In this document: one piece after another, positions 15,950 to 28,221 of the stretch
Position numbering within the stretch: the stretch's first letter is position 1
Layout of the letters: every line of letters begins with the position of its first letter
From: Bacteroides muris (ex Afrizal et al. 2022)
Lineage (GTDB): Bacteria; Bacteroidota; Bacteroidia; Bacteroidales; Bacteroidaceae
NCBI RefSeq assembly: GCF_004793475.1
Contig: NZ_SRYZ01000019.1
Coordinates: forward strand, 1 to 64,000
Reading direction: 5' to 3'
Length of the DNA: 64,000 bases
Notes under the pieces: generated by a model
The model's input: only the letters and a program-made list of their open reading frames with translations
Database searches by the model: none
Told to the model about the DNA's origin: nothing
Translations under genes and position numbers: made by a program

Positions 15950-18900
15950 ATGTCTTCAAATACTGTAAATCAAAGAGTTAATTTTGCTTCGACTAAGAAT
16001 CCGCTTGAATATCCGGATTTTCTGGAAGTACAATTGAAGTCATTCAAAGACTTTCTACAACTGGACACTCCACCCGAGAAGCGTAAGAACGAGGGACTGT
16101 ATAAAGTATTTGCTGAAAACTTCCCCATTGCCGATACAAGAAATAATTTTGTTCTTGAGTTTTTGGACTACTATATTGATCCGCCGCGCTATACCATTGA
16201 TGAATGTATAGAGCGAGGGCTTACATATAGCGTGCCTTTGAAGGCAAAATTGAAATTATATTGTACCGACCCTGACCATGAGGATTTTGACACGGTCATT
16301 CAAGACGTGTTCCTCGGCCCTATTCCTTACATGACGGATAAAGCCACATTCGTCATCAACGGTGCGGAACGTGTGGTTGTATCCCAGCTTCACCGTTCAC
16401 CGGGCGTATTCTTCGGACAGAGCGTACATGCCAACGGTACCAAGTTGTACTCAGCCCGTATCATCCCGTTCAAGGGTTCGTGGATTGAGTTTGCCACCGA
16501 CATTAACAATGTCATGTATGCGTACATTGACCGTAAGAAGAAATTGCCGGTTACCACTTTGCTGAGAGCCATCGGTTTTGAGAATGACAAGGACATTCTC
16601 GAGATTTTTAATTTGGCGGAAGACGTGAAGGTGAACAAGACGAGTCTCAAGAAGATGGTGGGACGTAAGTTGGCCGCACGTGTGTTGAAAACATGGATTG
16701 AGGATTTTGTAGACGAAGATACCGGTGAGGTTGTTTCCATCGAGCGTAACGAAGTCGTTATCGACCGTGAAACAGTAATCGAGCCGGAGCATGTTGACAT
16801 TATATTAGAGTCGGGAGTTCAGAATATCCTCGTACACAAGGAAGAGCCGAACCAGTCTGACTATTCTATTATATATAATACTCTGCAGAAGGACCCGAGT
16901 AACTCGGAAAAAGAAGCTGTACTCTACATCTATCGCCAGTTGCGTAATGCAGACCCTGCTGATGATGCCAGTGCACGCGAGGTTATCAATAACTTGTTCT
17001 TCTCAGAAAAGAGATATGACCTGGGTGATGTAGGTCGTTATCGTATCAACAGAAAGTTGAACTTGACGACAGATATGGACGTGCGTGTCCTTACCAAGGA
17101 AGATATTATCGAAATCATCAAATATCTCATCGAGTTGATTAACTCGAAAGCAGACGTGGACGATATCGACCACTTGAGCAACCGTCGTGTGCGTACAGTG
17201 GGCGAGCAGTTGTCCAATCAGTTTGCTATCGGTCTGGCACGTATGTCGCGTACTATCCGCGAGCGTATGAACGTCCGTGACAATGAAGTCTTTACTCCGA
17301 TTGACTTGATTAACGCCAAAACAATCTCTTCTGTTATCAATTCATTCTTCGGAACGAATGCTTTGTCACAGTTCATGGACCAGACCAATCCGCTGGCCGA
17401 GATTACCCATAAGCGCCGTATGTCTGCCTTAGGACCTGGCGGTCTGTCACGTGAGCGTGCTGGTTTCGAGGTTCGTGACGTACACTATACTCACTACGGA
17501 CGTCTTTGTCCTATCGAGACCCCTGAAGGCCCGAACATCGGTTTGATTTCTTCACTCTGTGTGTTTGCGAAAATCAACGAGCTCGGCTTCATTGAAACTC
17601 CATACCGTAAAGTGACAGAGGGTAAGGTTGATCTTTCTGACGAAGGTCTGGTTTACCTCACTGCTGAAGAAGAGGAAGCCAAGATTATTGCTCAGGGCAA
17701 TGCTCCTTTGAATGATGATGGTACTTTTGTACGTGATAAGGTAAAATCCCGTCAGGATGCTGACTATCCGGTGGTTTCTCCTGCCGAGGTGGAATTGATG
17801 GACGTATCTCCCCAGCAGATTGCTTCTATTGCGGCTTCTTTGATTCCGTTCTTGGAACATGATGATGCCAACCGTGCATTGATGGGATCAAACATGATGC
17901 GCCAGGCTGTTCCTTTGTTGAAGAGCGAAGCTCCGATTGTAGGTACCGGTATCGAGCGTCAGCTGGCATGCGACTCTCGTACGCAGATTACTGCTGAAGG
18001 TGACGGTGTGGTTGAATTCGTGGATGCAACGACTATTCGTATTCTGTACGACCGTACGGAGGAGGAAGAGTTCGTAAGCTTCGAGCCTGCTTTGAAAGAA
18101 TATAATATCCCGAAGTGGCGCCGCACTAACCAGAACATGACGATTGACCTCCGCCCAATTTGCGAGAAGGGGCAGCGTGTTACTGCAGGTCAAATCTTGA
18201 CCGAAGGTTATTCAACAGAAGACGGAGAGCTTGCACTGGGTAAGAACCTGCTGGTTGCATACATGCCGTGGAAAGGTTATAACTATGAGGATGCTATCGT
18301 ACTGAACGAACGTGTGGTTCGTGAGGACCTTCTGACTTCCGTGCACGTGGAAGAATATTCTTTGGAAGTTCGCGAAACGAAGCGTGGTATGGAAGAGCTG
18401 ACCTCTGACATCCCCAACGTAAGTGAGGAAGCTACCAAGGATCTTGACGAAAACGGTATTGTTCGTGTGGGTGCCCGTATCGAGCCGGGCGATATTCTTA
18501 TCGGTAAGATTACTCCGAAAGGTGAGTCGGATCCTTCTCCGGAAGAGAAGTTGCTCCGTGCTATTTTTGGTGATAAGGCCGGTGATGTGAAGGATGCCTC
18601 CCTGAAGGCTTCTCCTTCTTTAAAGGGTGTCGTTATCGGTAAGCGCCTGTTCTCTCGTGTTGTCAAGACACGCAGTTCCAAACTGGCTGATAAGGCTTTG
18701 TTGCCGAAGATTGATGATGAGTTCGACGCTAAGATTAATGACCTTAAAAAAGTGTTGATAAACAAGCTGTTGAAGCTTACAGAAAACTATACATCGGAAG
18801 GTGTGAAAGATTATATGGGTGCCGACATTATTTCCAAAGGCGCCAGATTCTCTGCCTCCGATTTCAGTGATTTGGACTTCACTGCTGTTCAGTTGAGCAG

Positions 18901-19762
18901 TTGGACGAAGGATGAACATACCAACGAACTGATTCGTGCATTGGTGATGAACTTCATCAAGAAGTACAAGGAACTCGATGCTGAATTGAAACGCAAGAAG
19001 TTTGCCATCACTATCGGTGACGAGTTGCCGGCAGGTATCATCCAGATGGCCAAGGTATACATTGCAAAGAAACGTAAGATTGGTGTTGGTGACAAGATGG
19101 CCGGTCGTCACGGTAACAAGGGTATCGTTTCCCGTGTGGTACGTCAGGAAGACATGCCGTTCCTTGCTGACGGTACTCCGGTAGACATTGTACTGAATCC
19201 GTTGGGTGTGCCTTCACGTATGAACATTGGTCAGATATTCGAGGCTGTTCTCGGTCGTGCAGGAAAGAACTTGGGCGTGAAGTTTGCAACTCCTATCTTT
19301 GACGGTGCATCTTTGGACGATTTGAACGAATGGACCGACAAGGCCGGCCTGCCTCGCTACGGCAAGACAACGCTGTATGATGGTGGTACCGGTGAAGCAT
19401 TCGAGCAGCAGGCTACGGTAGGTGTGACCTACATGCTGAAGCTCGGTCACATGGTTGAAGACAAGATGCACGCACGTTCCATCGGCCCATACTCACTCAT
19501 TACGCAACAGCCGTTGGGTGGTAAGGCACAGTTCGGTGGTCAGCGTTTTGGAGAAATGGAGGTTTGGGCACTTGAAGCTTTCGGTGCCGCACACATTCTG
19601 CAGGAAATCTTGACTATCAAGTCTGATGACGTTGTTGGGCGTTCCAAGGCTTATGAAGCAATTGTGAAGGGTGAGCCGATGCCTGCTCCGGGTATCCCCG
19701 AGTCACTGAACGTATTGCTACACGAGTTGAGAGGTTTGGGCTTGAGCATCAACTTAGAATAA
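15950..19762 (+). CDS. rpoB: DNA-directed RNA polymerase subunit beta
   Basis: The 1270-residue beta subunit of RNA polymerase. The rifampicin-binding cluster (about residues 470-510) reads [19 protein letters not shown] followed by MSALGPGG. The residues matching E. coli Q513, D516, H526, R529 and S531 are therefore wild type, with no classical resistance change. The conserved [19 protein letters not shown] (about 1045-1062) contributes the active-site and nucleotide-entry region. The C-terminal [17 protein letters not shown] contacts beta-prime. It is preceded by an attenuator-like hairpin and followed by a 108-bp AT-rich spacer. Confidence 0.99.
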   Translation: MSSNTVNQRVNFASTKNPLEYPDFLEVQLKSFKDFLQLDTPPEKRKNEGLYKVFAENFPIADTRNNFVLEFLDYYIDPPRYTIDECIERGLTYSVPLKAKLKLYCTDPDHEDFDTVIQDVFLGPIPYMTDKATFVINGAERVVVSQLHRSPGVFFGQSVHANGTKLYSARIIPFKGSWIEFATDINNVMYAYIDRKKKLPVTTLLRAIGFENDKDILEIFNLAEDVKVNKTSLKKMVGRKLAARVLKTWIEDFVDEDTGEVVSIERNEVVIDRETVIEPEHVDIILESGVQNILVHKEEPNQSDYSIIYNTLQKDPSNSEKEAVLYIYRQLRNADPADDASAREVINNLFFSEKRYDLGDVGRYRINRKLNLTTDMDVRVLTKEDIIEIIKYLIELINSKADVDDIDHLSNRRVRTVGEQLSNQFAIGLARMSRTIRERMNVRDNEVFTPIDLINAKTISSVINSFFGTNALSQFMDQTNPLAEITHKRRMSALGPGGLSRERAGFEVRDVHYTHYGRLCPIETPEGPNIGLISSLCVFAKINELGFIETPYRKVTEGKVDLSDEGLVYLTAEEEEAKIIAQGNAPLNDDGTFVRDKVKSRQDADYPVVSPAEVELMDVSPQQIASIAASLIPFLEHDDANRALMGSNMMRQAVPLLKSEAPIVGTGIERQLACDSRTQITAEGDGVVEFVDATTIRILYDRTEEEEFVSFEPALKEYNIPKWRRTNQNMTIDLRPICEKGQRVTAGQILTEGYSTEDGELALGKNLLVAYMPWKGYNYEDAIVLNERVVREDLLTSVHVEEYSLEVRETKRGMEELTSDIPNVSEEATKDLDENGIVRVGARIEPGDILIGKITPKGESDPSPEEKLLRAIFGDKAGDVKDASLKASPSLKGVVIGKRLFSRVVKTRSSKLADKALLPKIDDEFDAKINDLKKVLINKLLKLTENYTSEGVKDYMGADIISKGARFSASDFSDLDFTAVQLSSWTKDEHTNELIRALVMNFIKKYKELDAELKRKKFAITIGDELPAGIIQMAKVYIAKKRKIGVGDKMAGRHGNKGIVSRVVRQEDMPFLADGTPVDIVLNPLGVPSRMNIGQIFEAVLGRAGKNLGVKFATPIFDGASLDDLNEWTDKAGLPRYGKTTLYDGGTGEAFEQQATVGVTYMLKLGHMVEDKMHARSIGPYSLITQQPLGGKAQFGGQRFGEMEVWALEAFGAAHILQEILTIKSDDVVGRSKAYEAIVKGEPMPAPGIPESLNVLLHELRGLGLSINLE

Positions 19763-19870
19763 TGGATAATTGATAATTGAGAATGGGTAATGTAAGTTCC
19801 CATTCTCAATTATCGGTTTTCAGTTTTTCATTTTCAATTTTCCATTGTCAATTATCAATTAAATAAATTT
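19763..19870 (+). repeat. AT-rich inverted repeat in the rpoB-rpoC spacer
   Basis: A 16-bp perfect dyad (GATAATTGAGAATGGG at 19772-19787, complement at 19799-19814) is followed by more copies of the TCAATTATC/TTTTCAATTTTC theme up to 19860. These can pair with the left side in an alternative, longer fold. There is no T-run directly after the stem. A related TATCAATTATCAA tract lies before the RND permease gene (61421-61456). It looks like a dispersed simple repeat that has entered the operon. Confidence 0.7.
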
Positions 19871-22800
19871 ATGGCTTTTAGAAAAGATAACAAGATAAAG
19901 AGTAATTTCTCGAAAATCTCTATCGGTTTGGCTTCTCCTGAGGAAATCCTAGAGAATTCGAGTGGTGAAGTTTTAAAGCCTGAAACCATCAACTATCGTA
20001 CGTATAAGCCTGAACGTGACGGATTATTCTGCGAGCGCATCTTTGGTCCTATCAAGGATTACGAGTGCCATTGCGGTAAGTACAAGCGTATCCGTTACAA
20101 AGGTATCGTCTGCGACCGTTGCGGTGTGGAAGTGACTGAAAAGAAAGTGCGCCGTGAGCGTATGGGGCACATTCAGCTCGTTGTACCCGTGGCTCACATC
20201 TGGTACTTCCGTTCACTTCCCAACAAAATCGGCTACTTGTTGGGGCTGCCTACCAAGAAGCTGGATGCCATTATCTATTACGAGCGTTATGTTGTCATTC
20301 AACCGGGTGTACTGTCTGATGAAGTGGCACAGTACGACTTGCTTGAAGAAGGAGAATATCTGGACTTGCTGGAAAAACTGCCGAAAGACAACCAGTTCCT
20401 CGAAGATTCAGACCCCAATAAGTTTATTGCCAAGATGGGTGCGGAAGCTATCTACGATTTGCTGTCACGCCTTAATCTCGACTCTTTGTCTTACGAACTG
20501 CGTAACCGTGCCGGAAGCGATGCATCACAGCAACGCAAGACCGAAGCCTTAAAGCGTCTTCAGGTCGTTGAGTCGTTCCGTGCATCACGTGGACGTAACA
20601 AGCCCGAGTGGATGATTGTACGCATTGTACCGGTTATTCCACCCGAACTTCGTCCGTTGGTTCCGTTGGATGGTGGCCGTTTCGCAACTTCCGACTTGAA
20701 TGACCTTTATCGTCGTGTCATTATCCGCAACAACCGTCTAAAGAGATTGATTGAAATCAAAGCTCCTGAGGTGATTTTGCGTAATGAAAAGCGTATGTTG
20801 CAGGAAGCTGTAGACTCTCTGTTCGACAACTCCCGTAAATCGAGCGCAGTGAAGACCGATGCTAACCGTCCGTTGAAGTCTCTTTCCGATAGTTTGAAGG
20901 GTAAGCAGGGACGTTTCCGTCAGAATTTGTTGGGTAAGCGTGTCGACTATTCCGCACGTTCTGTAATCGTTGTAGGTCCGGAGTTGAAGATGGGCGAATG
21001 TGGTATCCCGAAACTGATGGCAGCCGAGCTTTACAAACCGTTCATTATCCGTAAGCTTATTGAGCGCGGTATAGTGAAGACTGTAAAGAGCGCCAAGAAG
21101 ATTGTAGACCGCAAGGAACCTGTTATCTGGGATATTCTGGAACACGTGATGAAGGGTCATCCGGTGTTGTTGAATCGTGCCCCGACACTTCACCGTCTCG
21201 GTATCCAGGCATTCCAGCCCAAGATGATTGAAGGTAAGGCAATCCAGCTGCATCCGTTGGCATGTACGGCGTTCAATGCCGACTTCGACGGTGACCAGAT
21301 GGCTGTGCACTTGCCACTGAGCAATGAAGCGATTCTGGAAGCACAGATGCTGATGCTACAGTCGCACAATATATTGAACCCTGCCAACGGTGCTCCTATC
21401 ACTGTGCCTGCCCAGGATATGGTACTCGGTTTGTACTACATTACTAAGTTGCGCAAAGGTGCCAAGGGTGAGGGGCTGACATTCTACGGTCCCGAGGAAG
21501 CGCTGATTGCCTACAATGAAGGCAAGTGTGACATCCACGCTCCGGTAAGCGTCGTAGTGAAAGACGTTGACGGAAATGGCAACATTGTGGACAAGATGAT
21601 GCACGATACTTCTGTAGGTCGTGTCATTGTTAACGAAATTGTTCCGGCAGAAGCAGGATACATCAATACGATTATCTCCAAGAAGTCACTCCGCGACATC
21701 ATCAGTCACGTAATTAAGGTGTGTGGTGTTGCCAAGGCAGCCGACTTCCTTGACGGAATCAAGAACCTCGGTTACTATATGGCCTTCAAGGGTGGTCTGT
21801 CGTTCAACTTGGGCGATATCATCATCCCGGAAGAAAAGGAAGCATTGGTACAGAAGGGTTACGATGAAGTAGAGCAGGTAATCAATAACTATAACATGGG
21901 TTTCATCACCAACAACGAGCGTTACAATCAGGTAATCGATATCTGGACACACGTGAACTCAGAATTGTCAAACATCCTGATGAAAACCATTTCAAGCGAC
22001 GACCAGGGCTTCAACTCCGTATACATGATGTTGGATTCCGGTGCCCGTGGTTCTAAGGAACAGATTCGTCAGCTCTCCGGTATGCGTGGTTTGATGGCAA
22101 AGCCTCAGAAAGCAGGTGCCGAAGGTGGTCAGATTATCGAAAACCCGATTCTTTCTAACTTTAAGGAGGGTTTGTCGGTGTTGGAGTACTTTATTTCTAC
22201 TCACGGTGCTCGTAAGGGTCTTGCCGATACTGCTTTGAAGACGGCCGACGCCGGATACTTGACTCGTCGTCTGGTTGATGTATCGCATGATGTGATTATT
22301 AATGAAGAAGACTGCGGCACACTCCGCGGATTGGTTTGTACGGCATTGAAGAACAATGATGAAATCATTGCTACTCTGTACGAACGTATCTTGGGGCGTG
22401 TGTCCGTACATGATATTGTTCATCCTACAACCGGTGAATTGATTGTGGCCGGCGGTGAGGAAATTACCGAGGACATTGCACAGCGTATTGAAGATTCTCC
22501 AATCGAGAGTGTTGAAATCCGTTCAGTATTGACTTGCGAATCCAAGAAGGGGGTTTGTGCTAAGTGCTACGGACGTAATCTGGCTTCCAGTCGTATGGTT
22601 CAGAAGGGTGAGGCAGTCGGTGTAATCGCTGCACAGTCTATCGGTGAGCCGGGTACACAGTTGACACTGCGTACATTCCATGCTGGTGGTACGGCAGCCA
22701 ATATTGCTGCCAACGCAAGTATTGTGGCCAAGAACCCTGCTCGTCTGGAATTCGAAGAACTCCGTACGGTAGACGTTATCGATGAAGCAGGCGAACCGGC

Positions 22801-24166
22801 AAAGGTTGTGGTAGGACGTCTGGCCGAAGTACGTTTCGTGGATGTCAATACGGGTATCGTACTCTCCACTCACAACGTGCCCTACGGCTCTACGCTCTAT
22901 GCAGCTGATGGCGAAATGGTAGAGAAAGGAAAGATGATTGCCCGTTGGGACCCGTTCAACGCGGTTATCATTACCGAAGCTACCGGTAAGATTGAATTTG
23001 AAGGCGTTATTGAAAACGTGACTTATAAGGTAGAGTCTGATGAATCTACCGGTTTGCGTGAAATCATTATCATTGAGTCTAAGGACAAGACGAAGGTGCC
23101 TACTGCACATATCATGACCGAAGACGGTGAACTGATTCGTACATACAACCTCCCGGTTGGTGGCCATGTGGTGGTTGAGGACGGACAGAAGGTGAAGGCC
23201 GGTGAAGTTATCGTGAAGATTCCGCGTGCCGTAGGTAAGGCGGGTGATATCACGGGTGGTCTTCCCCGTGTCACTGAGCTGTTCGAGGCACGCAACCCGT
23301 CTAATCCTGCCGTGGTTTCAGAAATTGACGGTGAGGTTACTATGGGTAAGGTAAAACGCGGTAATCGTGAAATTATCGTTACTTCCAAAACCGGTGAAGT
23401 GAAGAAGTACCTCGTCCCGCTGTCTAAGCAGATTCTGGTTCAGGAAAACGACTATGTACGTGCCGGTACTCCCTTGTCTGACGGTGCCATTACGCCTGCG
23501 GACATTCTGGCTATCAAAGGTCCTACGGCCGTGCAGGAATATATCGTGAACGAGGTTCAGGACGTTTATCGTCTGCAGGGTGTGAAGATTAATGACAAGC
23601 ACTTTGAAATCATCGTTCGTCAGATGATGCGTAAGGTGGAAATCGACGAGCCGGGCGATACCCGTTTCCTGGAACAGCAGGTTGTTGACAAGATGGAATT
23701 CATGGAAGAGAACGACCGTATCTGGGGAAAGAAGGTGGTAGTGGATGCCGGAGATTCCCAGAGCCTGCAGGCCGGTCAGATTGTAACAGCCCGCAAACTG
23801 CGGGACGAGAACTCCATGTTGAAACGTCGCGACTTGAAACCCGTGGAAGTGCGTGATGCTGTGCCTGCGACTTCTACACAGATTCTTCAAGGTATCACCC
23901 GTGCTGCATTGCAGACTTCGAGTTTCATGTCGGCTGCTTCCTTCCAGGAAACGACGAAGGTGCTGAACGAGGCTGCTATCAACGGAAAGGTAGACCGTCT
24001 GGAAGGTATGAAGGAGAACGTAATTTGCGGTCACTTGATTCCTGCCGGTACCGGACAACGCGAGTTTGAGAAGATTATTGTTGGCTCCAAGGAAGAATAC
24101 GACCGTATGCTTGCCAACAAGAAGACGGTACTTGATTATGCTGTAGACGAGAAAGTAGAGGGATAG
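19871..24166 (+). CDS. rpoC: DNA-directed RNA polymerase subunit beta-prime
   Basis: The 1431-residue catalytic subunit. The N-terminal zinc finger is visible ([20 protein letters not shown], about residues 59-78), as are the absolutely conserved [12 protein letters not shown] that binds catalytic Mg2+ (about 470), the bridge-helix and trigger-loop region with [20 protein letters not shown] (about 783-802) and the second zinc site [16 protein letters not shown] (about 888). It closes the rplK-rpoC transcription unit at a strong terminator. Confidence 0.99.
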   Translation: MAFRKDNKIKSNFSKISIGLASPEEILENSSGEVLKPETINYRTYKPERDGLFCERIFGPIKDYECHCGKYKRIRYKGIVCDRCGVEVTEKKVRRERMGHIQLVVPVAHIWYFRSLPNKIGYLLGLPTKKLDAIIYYERYVVIQPGVLSDEVAQYDLLEEGEYLDLLEKLPKDNQFLEDSDPNKFIAKMGAEAIYDLLSRLNLDSLSYELRNRAGSDASQQRKTEALKRLQVVESFRASRGRNKPEWMIVRIVPVIPPELRPLVPLDGGRFATSDLNDLYRRVIIRNNRLKRLIEIKAPEVILRNEKRMLQEAVDSLFDNSRKSSAVKTDANRPLKSLSDSLKGKQGRFRQNLLGKRVDYSARSVIVVGPELKMGECGIPKLMAAELYKPFIIRKLIERGIVKTVKSAKKIVDRKEPVIWDILEHVMKGHPVLLNRAPTLHRLGIQAFQPKMIEGKAIQLHPLACTAFNADFDGDQMAVHLPLSNEAILEAQMLMLQSHNILNPANGAPITVPAQDMVLGLYYITKLRKGAKGEGLTFYGPEEALIAYNEGKCDIHAPVSVVVKDVDGNGNIVDKMMHDTSVGRVIVNEIVPAEAGYINTIISKKSLRDIISHVIKVCGVAKAADFLDGIKNLGYYMAFKGGLSFNLGDIIIPEEKEALVQKGYDEVEQVINNYNMGFITNNERYNQVIDIWTHVNSELSNILMKTISSDDQGFNSVYMMLDSGARGSKEQIRQLSGMRGLMAKPQKAGAEGGQIIENPILSNFKEGLSVLEYFISTHGARKGLADTALKTADAGYLTRRLVDVSHDVIINEEDCGTLRGLVCTALKNNDEIIATLYERILGRVSVHDIVHPTTGELIVAGGEEITEDIAQRIEDSPIESVEIRSVLTCESKKGVCAKCYGRNLASSRMVQKGEAVGVIAAQSIGEPGTQLTLRTFHAGGTAANIAANASIVAKNPARLEFEELRTVDVIDEAGEPAKVVVGRLAEVRFVDVNTGIVLSTHNVPYGSTLYAADGEMVEKGKMIARWDPFNAVIITEATGKIEFEGVIENVTYKVESDESTGLREIIIIESKDKTKVPTAHIMTEDGELIRTYNLPVGGHVVVEDGQKVKAGEVIVKIPRAVGKAGDITGGLPRVTELFEARNPSNPAVVSEIDGEVTMGKVKRGNREIIVTSKTGEVKKYLVPLSKQILVQENDYVRAGTPLSDGAITPADILAIKGPTAVQEYIVNEVQDVYRLQGVKINDKHFEIIVRQMMRKVEIDEPGDTRFLEQQVVDKMEFMEENDRIWGKKVVVDAGDSQSLQAGQIVTARKLRDENSMLKRRDLKPVEVRDAVPATSTQILQGITRAALQTSSFMSAASFQETTKVLNEAAINGKVDRLEGMKENVICGHLIPAGTGQREFEKIIVGSKEEYDRMLANKKTVLDYAVDEKVEG

Positions 24167-24197
24167 CCGATACAACGTCAATAGAATTCTTGAATAG

Positions 24198-24242
24198 AGA
24201 GAGGGAATATTCTGTAAGAAGAATATTCCCTCTCTGTTTTTC
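24198..24242 (+). terminator. Strong terminator after rpoC
   Basis: A 16-bp perfect stem (AGAGAGGGAATATTCT 24198-24213 with 24220-24235), a 6-nt loop, then GTTTTTCT. It ends the secE-nusG-rpl-rpoBC unit. Confidence 0.9.
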
Positions 24243-24506
24243 TAGGTTTCTTCCCTTTTTGTCTTGATGTATACTTTTTATGAGCAGAGTATATGATGCT
24301 GCAAACATGGTGCGGTACTTCTCTAAACCTTTATTGCTATCGTTGTAAAATGGCTGGTAATGTCTTTTATAGATGTGCTTATTTACTTGTGTCTTCTTTT
24401 TGAGGACGGCTTATTATGTACTTTTTCTATTTAAATGTATATCATTCAAAAAAAAAGAGTATTTTTGGTCTATCTTTTAAGAACATTTTTAAAACAATTG
24501 TGCAAT
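24243..24506 (+). other. Spacer between rpoC and the DUF3467 gene
   Basis: About 260 bp with low coding potential. The only feature I can support is TATTTTTG (24460-24467), a perfect -7 box 40 bp before the DUF3467 start, with no good TTTG at the -33 position. Confidence 0.5.
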
Positions 24507-24818
24507 ATGGAGACTCAAGAAAATAATAATGGACAGCTTCAGATAGAATTGAAAGAAGAAGTGGCGCAAGGTACGTATGCCAATCTAGCTATTATAACCC
24601 ATTCCAGTTCGGAATTTATTCTCGACTTTATCCGCGTGATGCCGGGTATGCCAAAGGCTGGCGTACAATCGCGCATTGTTTTGGCACCCGAACATGCCAA
24701 GCGGTTGTTGCGTGCACTCGAAGAAAATATCGGAAAATATGAACGCTCATTCGGATTGATTCGCATGCCGGACGAACAAACATTCCCGCCACTTCCCAAC
24801 ATCAAGGGTGAAGCGTAG
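24507..24818 (+). CDS. DUF3467 domain protein
   Basis: A 103-residue protein of unknown function. An N-terminal acidic tail (METQENNNGQLQIELKEE) is followed by the family core: YANLAIITHSSSEFILDFIR, MPKAGVQSRIVLAPEHAKRL and the C-terminal IGKYERSFG. The start is the ATG at 24507; the frame stays open further upstream but without a good initiation site. In Bacteroidota this gene commonly sits between rpoC and rpsL, suggesting a housekeeping link to transcription or translation, which is inference from position only. Confidence 0.88.
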   Translation: METQENNNGQLQIELKEEVAQGTYANLAIITHSSSEFILDFIRVMPGMPKAGVQSRIVLAPEHAKRLLRALEENIGKYERSFGLIRMPDEQTFPPLPNIKGEA

Positions 24819-24840
24819 AATAAAAAAAACTTGTAGTGCA

Positions 24841-24870
24841 TTGATTATTCAAAACTTATTAGTATCTTTG
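24841..24870 (+). promoter_or_regulatory. Promoter of the rpsL-rpsG-fusA unit
   Basis: TATCTTTG (24863-24870) is a perfect -7 box. TTGA (24841-24844), 18 nt upstream, is a partial -33 box. The leader to rpsL is about 58 nt. Confidence 0.7.
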
Positions 24871-24933
24871 CAGCCCAAAAGTGTATAGTTTTGAATTAAT
24901 ATAAACAATAATATATAACTAAAAACAATTAAA

Positions 24934-25332
24934 ATGCCTACAATTCAGCAATTAGTAAGAAAAGGACGCGAAGTGCTGGTGGAGAAATCAAAGTCTCCCG
25001 CATTGGATTCTTGTCCTCAAAGACGTGGCGTTTGCGTGAGAGTGTATACAACCACTCCGAAGAAACCGAATTCAGCTATGCGTAAAGTAGCTCGTGTGCG
25101 TTTGACCAATGGTAAAGAGGTGAACTCTTATATTCCGGGAGAAGGTCACAACTTGCAGGAACACTCTATTGTGCTGGTACGTGGTGGTCGTGTGAAAGAC
25201 CTTCCGGGTGTGCGTTATCACATCGTACGTGGTACTTTGGATACTGCAGGTGTTGCAGGACGTACGCAAAGACGTTCCAAATATGGCGCAAAACGTCCGA
25301 AGCCGGGTCAAGCTCCTGCTAAGAAGAAATAA
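24934..25332 (+). CDS. rpsL: 30S ribosomal protein uS12
   Basis: Decoding-centre protein of 132 residues. The sites of streptomycin-resistance mutations are unchanged: the Lys pair in [18 protein letters not shown] (E. coli K43 region) and the Lys in [17 protein letters not shown] (K88 region). The protein ends in a basic tail ([13 protein letters not shown]). It starts the streptomycin operon, here without tuf. A small ATCAGG/CCTGAT hairpin follows the stop codon. Confidence 0.98.
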   Translation: MPTIQQLVRKGREVLVEKSKSPALDSCPQRRGVCVRVYTTTPKKPNSAMRKVARVRLTNGKEVNSYIPGEGHNLQEHSIVLVRGGRVKDLPGVRYHIVRGTLDTAGVAGRTQRRSKYGAKRPKPGQAPAKKK

Positions 25333-25418
25333 TCAGGTAGCCTGATGTCCTAAAACAGAAAAATTAAAAGTAATAACTTACGTTTTAGTTTGTTGGAAAT
25401 GCTGGCGGTTGAGTAAAT

Positions 25419-25428
25419 CCTCCGGAGG
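25419..25428 (+). promoter_or_regulatory. Palindromic Shine-Dalgarno-like site in the rpsG leader
   Basis: CCTCCGGAGG is a perfect 10-bp palindrome whose right half (GGAGG, continuing into GGAGAG) lies just before an in-frame TTG at 25434. The motif could be a Shine-Dalgarno sequence for an upstream TTG start or could fold on itself or pair between transcripts. Confidence 0.4.
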
Positions 25429-25487
25429 GAGAGTTGAAGAAGACAGAAGTAAACAACCAAGAACGAAAAACATTATTCTTTCAGAAA

Positions 25488-25964
25488 ATGAGAAAAGCAA
25501 AACCCAAAAAACGCGTTATCCTGCCGGATCCCGTGTTCAATGATGTAAAAGTTTCCAAGTTTGTGAATCATCTGATGTATGATGGAAAGAAGAATACTTC
25601 TTATGAAATCTTCTATGCTGCTTTGGAAACAGTGAAGAATAAAATGCAGAATGAAGAGAAGTCCGCTCTTGAAATCTGGAAAAAAGCTCTGGATAATGTG
25701 ACTCCTCAAGTGGAAGTTAAGTCTCGCCGTGTGGGTGGTGCTACTTTCCAGGTTCCTACAGAAATTCGTGCTGATCGTAAGGAATCAATTTCCATGAAGA
25801 ACTTGATAATCTTTGCACGTAAGCGTGGTGGTAAATCAATGGCTGATAAACTGGCTGCCGAAATCATGGATGCTTTCAATGAACAGGGCGGTGCTTACAA
25901 ACGTAAAGAAGATATGCACAGAATGGCTGAAGCCAACCGCGCATTCGCTCATTTCAGATTCTGA
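25488..25964 (+). CDS. rpsG: 30S ribosomal protein uS7
   Basis: Nucleates assembly of the 30S head and lines the E and P sites. I use the ATG at 25488, giving the family-typical start MRKAKPKKR and 158 residues. An in-frame TTG at 25434, just after a GGAGGG sequence, would add 18 residues ([18 protein letters not shown]) not expected in the family. Core motifs include [20 protein letters not shown] and [15 protein letters not shown]. The S7 leader in E. coli is a translational repressor target; no homologous structure is claimed here. Confidence 0.96.
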   Translation: MRKAKPKKRVILPDPVFNDVKVSKFVNHLMYDGKKNTSYEIFYAALETVKNKMQNEEKSALEIWKKALDNVTPQVEVKSRRVGGATFQVPTEIRADRKESISMKNLIIFARKRGGKSMADKLAAEIMDAFNEQGGAYKRKEDMHRMAEANRAFAHFRF

Positions 25965-26015
25965 TACTGCAAGAAATAACTGATTGATGTTTTAACTTAA
26001 AGTAAAGAATAAGAA

Positions 26016-28133
26016 ATGGCAAAGCAAGATTTACATTTGACACGCAATATCGGTATCATGGCTCACATTGATGCCGGAAAGACAACAACCTCTGAACGTA
26101 TTTTGTTTTACACGGGTTTGACCCACAAAATCGGTGAGGTGCATGACGGTGCCGCTACAATGGACTGGATGGAACAAGAGCAGGAACGTGGTATTACTAT
26201 CACTTCTGCGGCTACCACTACTCGTTGGAAATATGCAGGTGATACTTATAAAATTAACTTGATTGACACTCCGGGACACGTTGACTTTACCGCTGAGGTA
26301 GAACGTTCTTTGCGTATTCTTGATGGTGCCGTTGCTGCTTATTGTGCAGTCGGTGGCGTTGAACCGCAATCTGAAACAGTTTGGCGTCAGGCTGACAAAT
26401 ATAACGTACCGCGTATTGCTTACGTTAATAAAATGGACCGTTCGGGTGCTGACTTCTTTGAAGTAGTTCGCCAAATGAAGGACGTTTTGGGTGCTAATCC
26501 GTGTCCTATCGTTATTCCTATCGGTGCTGAGGAGTCTTTCAAAGGTCTGGTGGACCTTATCAAAATGAAAGCTATCTATTGGCATGATGAAACAATGGGT
26601 GCTGATTATACTGTAGAGGAAATCCCTGCAAACTTGGCAGACGAAGCTAACGAATGGAGAGATAAGATGCTCGAAAAAGTGGCTGAGTTTGACGATGCTT
26701 TGATGGAGAAATATTTCGATGATCCTTCTACCATTACGGAAGAAGAGGTTTTGAGAGCTCTCCGTAACGCAACAGTGCAAATGGCTGTAGTCCCGATGCT
26801 TTGCGGTTCTTCATTCAAGAATAAAGGTGTACAGACGTTGCTCGACTACGTTTGTGCATTCTTGCCTTCTCCGTTGGATACAGAAAACGTTGTGGGTTCA
26901 AATCCTGAAACTGGCGCTGAAGAAGATCGTAAACCGAGCGAAGATGAAAAGACTTCTGCTTTGGCATTTAAAATCGCAACTGACCCGTATGTGGGCCGTT
27001 TGACTTTCTTCCGCGTTTATTCCGGTAAGATTGAGGCTGGTTCTTATATCTATAACTCTCGTTCTGGTAAGAAAGAGCGTGTATCTCGTTTGTTCCAGAT
27101 GCACTCAAACAAGCAGAACCCGGTAGAAGTTATTAGTGCTGGTGATATTGGTGCTGGCGTAGGTTTCAAGGATATACATACTGGTGATACATTGTGTGAC
27201 GAAACTGCACCGATTGTATTGGAGTCTATGGACTTCCCGGAACCGGTAATTGGTATCGCAGTTGAGCCTAAGACCCAGAAGGATATGGATAAACTGTCAA
27301 ATGGTCTGGCTAAGCTGGCTGAAGAAGACCCGACGTTCACAGTTAAGACTGACGAACAGACTGGGCAGACAGTTATCTCTGGTATGGGTGAACTTCACTT
27401 GGATATTATTATCGATCGTCTTAAGCGTGAGTTCAAGGTTGAATGTAACCAAGGTAAGCCTCAGGTTAACTACAAGGAAGCCATTACTAAGACAGTTAAC
27501 TTGCGTGAAGTTTACAAGAAGCAGTCTGGTGGTCGTGGTAAGTTCGCAGATATTATCGTGAACATCGGTCCGGTTGATGAAGACTTCAAGGAAGGTGGAT
27601 TGCAATTCGTTGACGAAGTGAAGGGTGGTAACATTCCTAAGGAATTTATCCCGTCTGTACAGAAGGGCTTCACTACTGCCATGAAGAATGGTGTGTTGGC
27701 AGGTTATCCGTTAGATTCACTGAAGGTAACTTTGATTGATGGTTCTTTCCACCCGGTTGACTCTGATCAGTTGTCTTTCGAAATCTGTGCTATCCAAGCA
27801 TACAAGAATGCTTGTGCTAAGGCAGGTCCGGTATTGATGGAGCCTATTATGAAGCTGGAAGTTGTTACTCCGGAAGAAAACATGGGTGACGTTATCGGTG
27901 ACTTGAACAAGCGTCGTGGTCAGGTAGAAGGTATGGAATCCAGCCGTTCTGGTGCACGTATTGTAAAGGCAATGGTTCCGTTGTCAGAAATGTTCGGTTA
28001 CGTAACAGCTTTGCGTACCATTAGTTCTGGCCGTGCAACCTCTTCAATGGTATACTCTCACCATGCCCAAGTTTCCAACTCTATTGCCAAGGCTGTATTG
28101 GAGGAAGTGAAAGGTCGTGCTGACTTAATCTAA
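26016..28133 (+). CDS. fusA: Elongation factor G
   Basis: The 705-residue translocase GTPase. G1 is [19 protein letters not shown] (about residue 15), G3 is DTPGHVDF, and NKMDR supplies G4. Domains II to V follow, with ending features such as [26 protein letters not shown] text in domain V and YSHHAQVS. This is a standard-length, complete EF-G. It is followed by a stem structure before rpsJ, which joins the str and S10 gene blocks. Confidence 0.98.
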   Translation: MAKQDLHLTRNIGIMAHIDAGKTTTSERILFYTGLTHKIGEVHDGAATMDWMEQEQERGITITSAATTTRWKYAGDTYKINLIDTPGHVDFTAEVERSLRILDGAVAAYCAVGGVEPQSETVWRQADKYNVPRIAYVNKMDRSGADFFEVVRQMKDVLGANPCPIVIPIGAEESFKGLVDLIKMKAIYWHDETMGADYTVEEIPANLADEANEWRDKMLEKVAEFDDALMEKYFDDPSTITEEEVLRALRNATVQMAVVPMLCGSSFKNKGVQTLLDYVCAFLPSPLDTENVVGSNPETGAEEDRKPSEDEKTSALAFKIATDPYVGRLTFFRVYSGKIEAGSYIYNSRSGKKERVSRLFQMHSNKQNPVEVISAGDIGAGVGFKDIHTGDTLCDETAPIVLESMDFPEPVIGIAVEPKTQKDMDKLSNGLAKLAEEDPTFTVKTDEQTGQTVISGMGELHLDIIIDRLKREFKVECNQGKPQVNYKEAITKTVNLREVYKKQSGGRGKFADIIVNIGPVDEDFKEGGLQFVDEVKGGNIPKEFIPSVQKGFTTAMKNGVLAGYPLDSLKVTLIDGSFHPVDSDQLSFEICAIQAYKNACAKAGPVLMEPIMKLEVVTPEENMGDVIGDLNKRRGQVEGMESSRSGARIVKAMVPLSEMFGYVTALRTISSGRATSSMVYSHHAQVSNSIAKAVLEEVKGRADLI

Positions 28134-28141
28134 AAAAACTT

Positions 28142-28185
28142 GAAGTCCCGTAGGTTAGCGAATGACTCTTAGCCTGCGGAACTTC
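28142..28185 (+). promoter_or_regulatory. Long hairpin between fusA and rpsJ
   Basis: GAAGTCCCGTAGGTT (28142-28156) pairs with AGCCTGCGGAACTTC (28171-28185), leaving one mismatch and two G-T wobbles. No T-run follows, so this is not a standard terminator. It lies in the 88-bp leader of the S10 block and could be a regulatory or processing structure. Confidence 0.55.
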
Positions 28186-28221
28186 ATCTTATATATAACT
28201 ATTTAATAACTAAAGACAGTA

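Noticed and set aside
16390..24181. Several long minus-strand frames inside rpoB and rpoC
   Set aside because: Shadows of highly biased coding sequence; the sense genes are complete and conserved.
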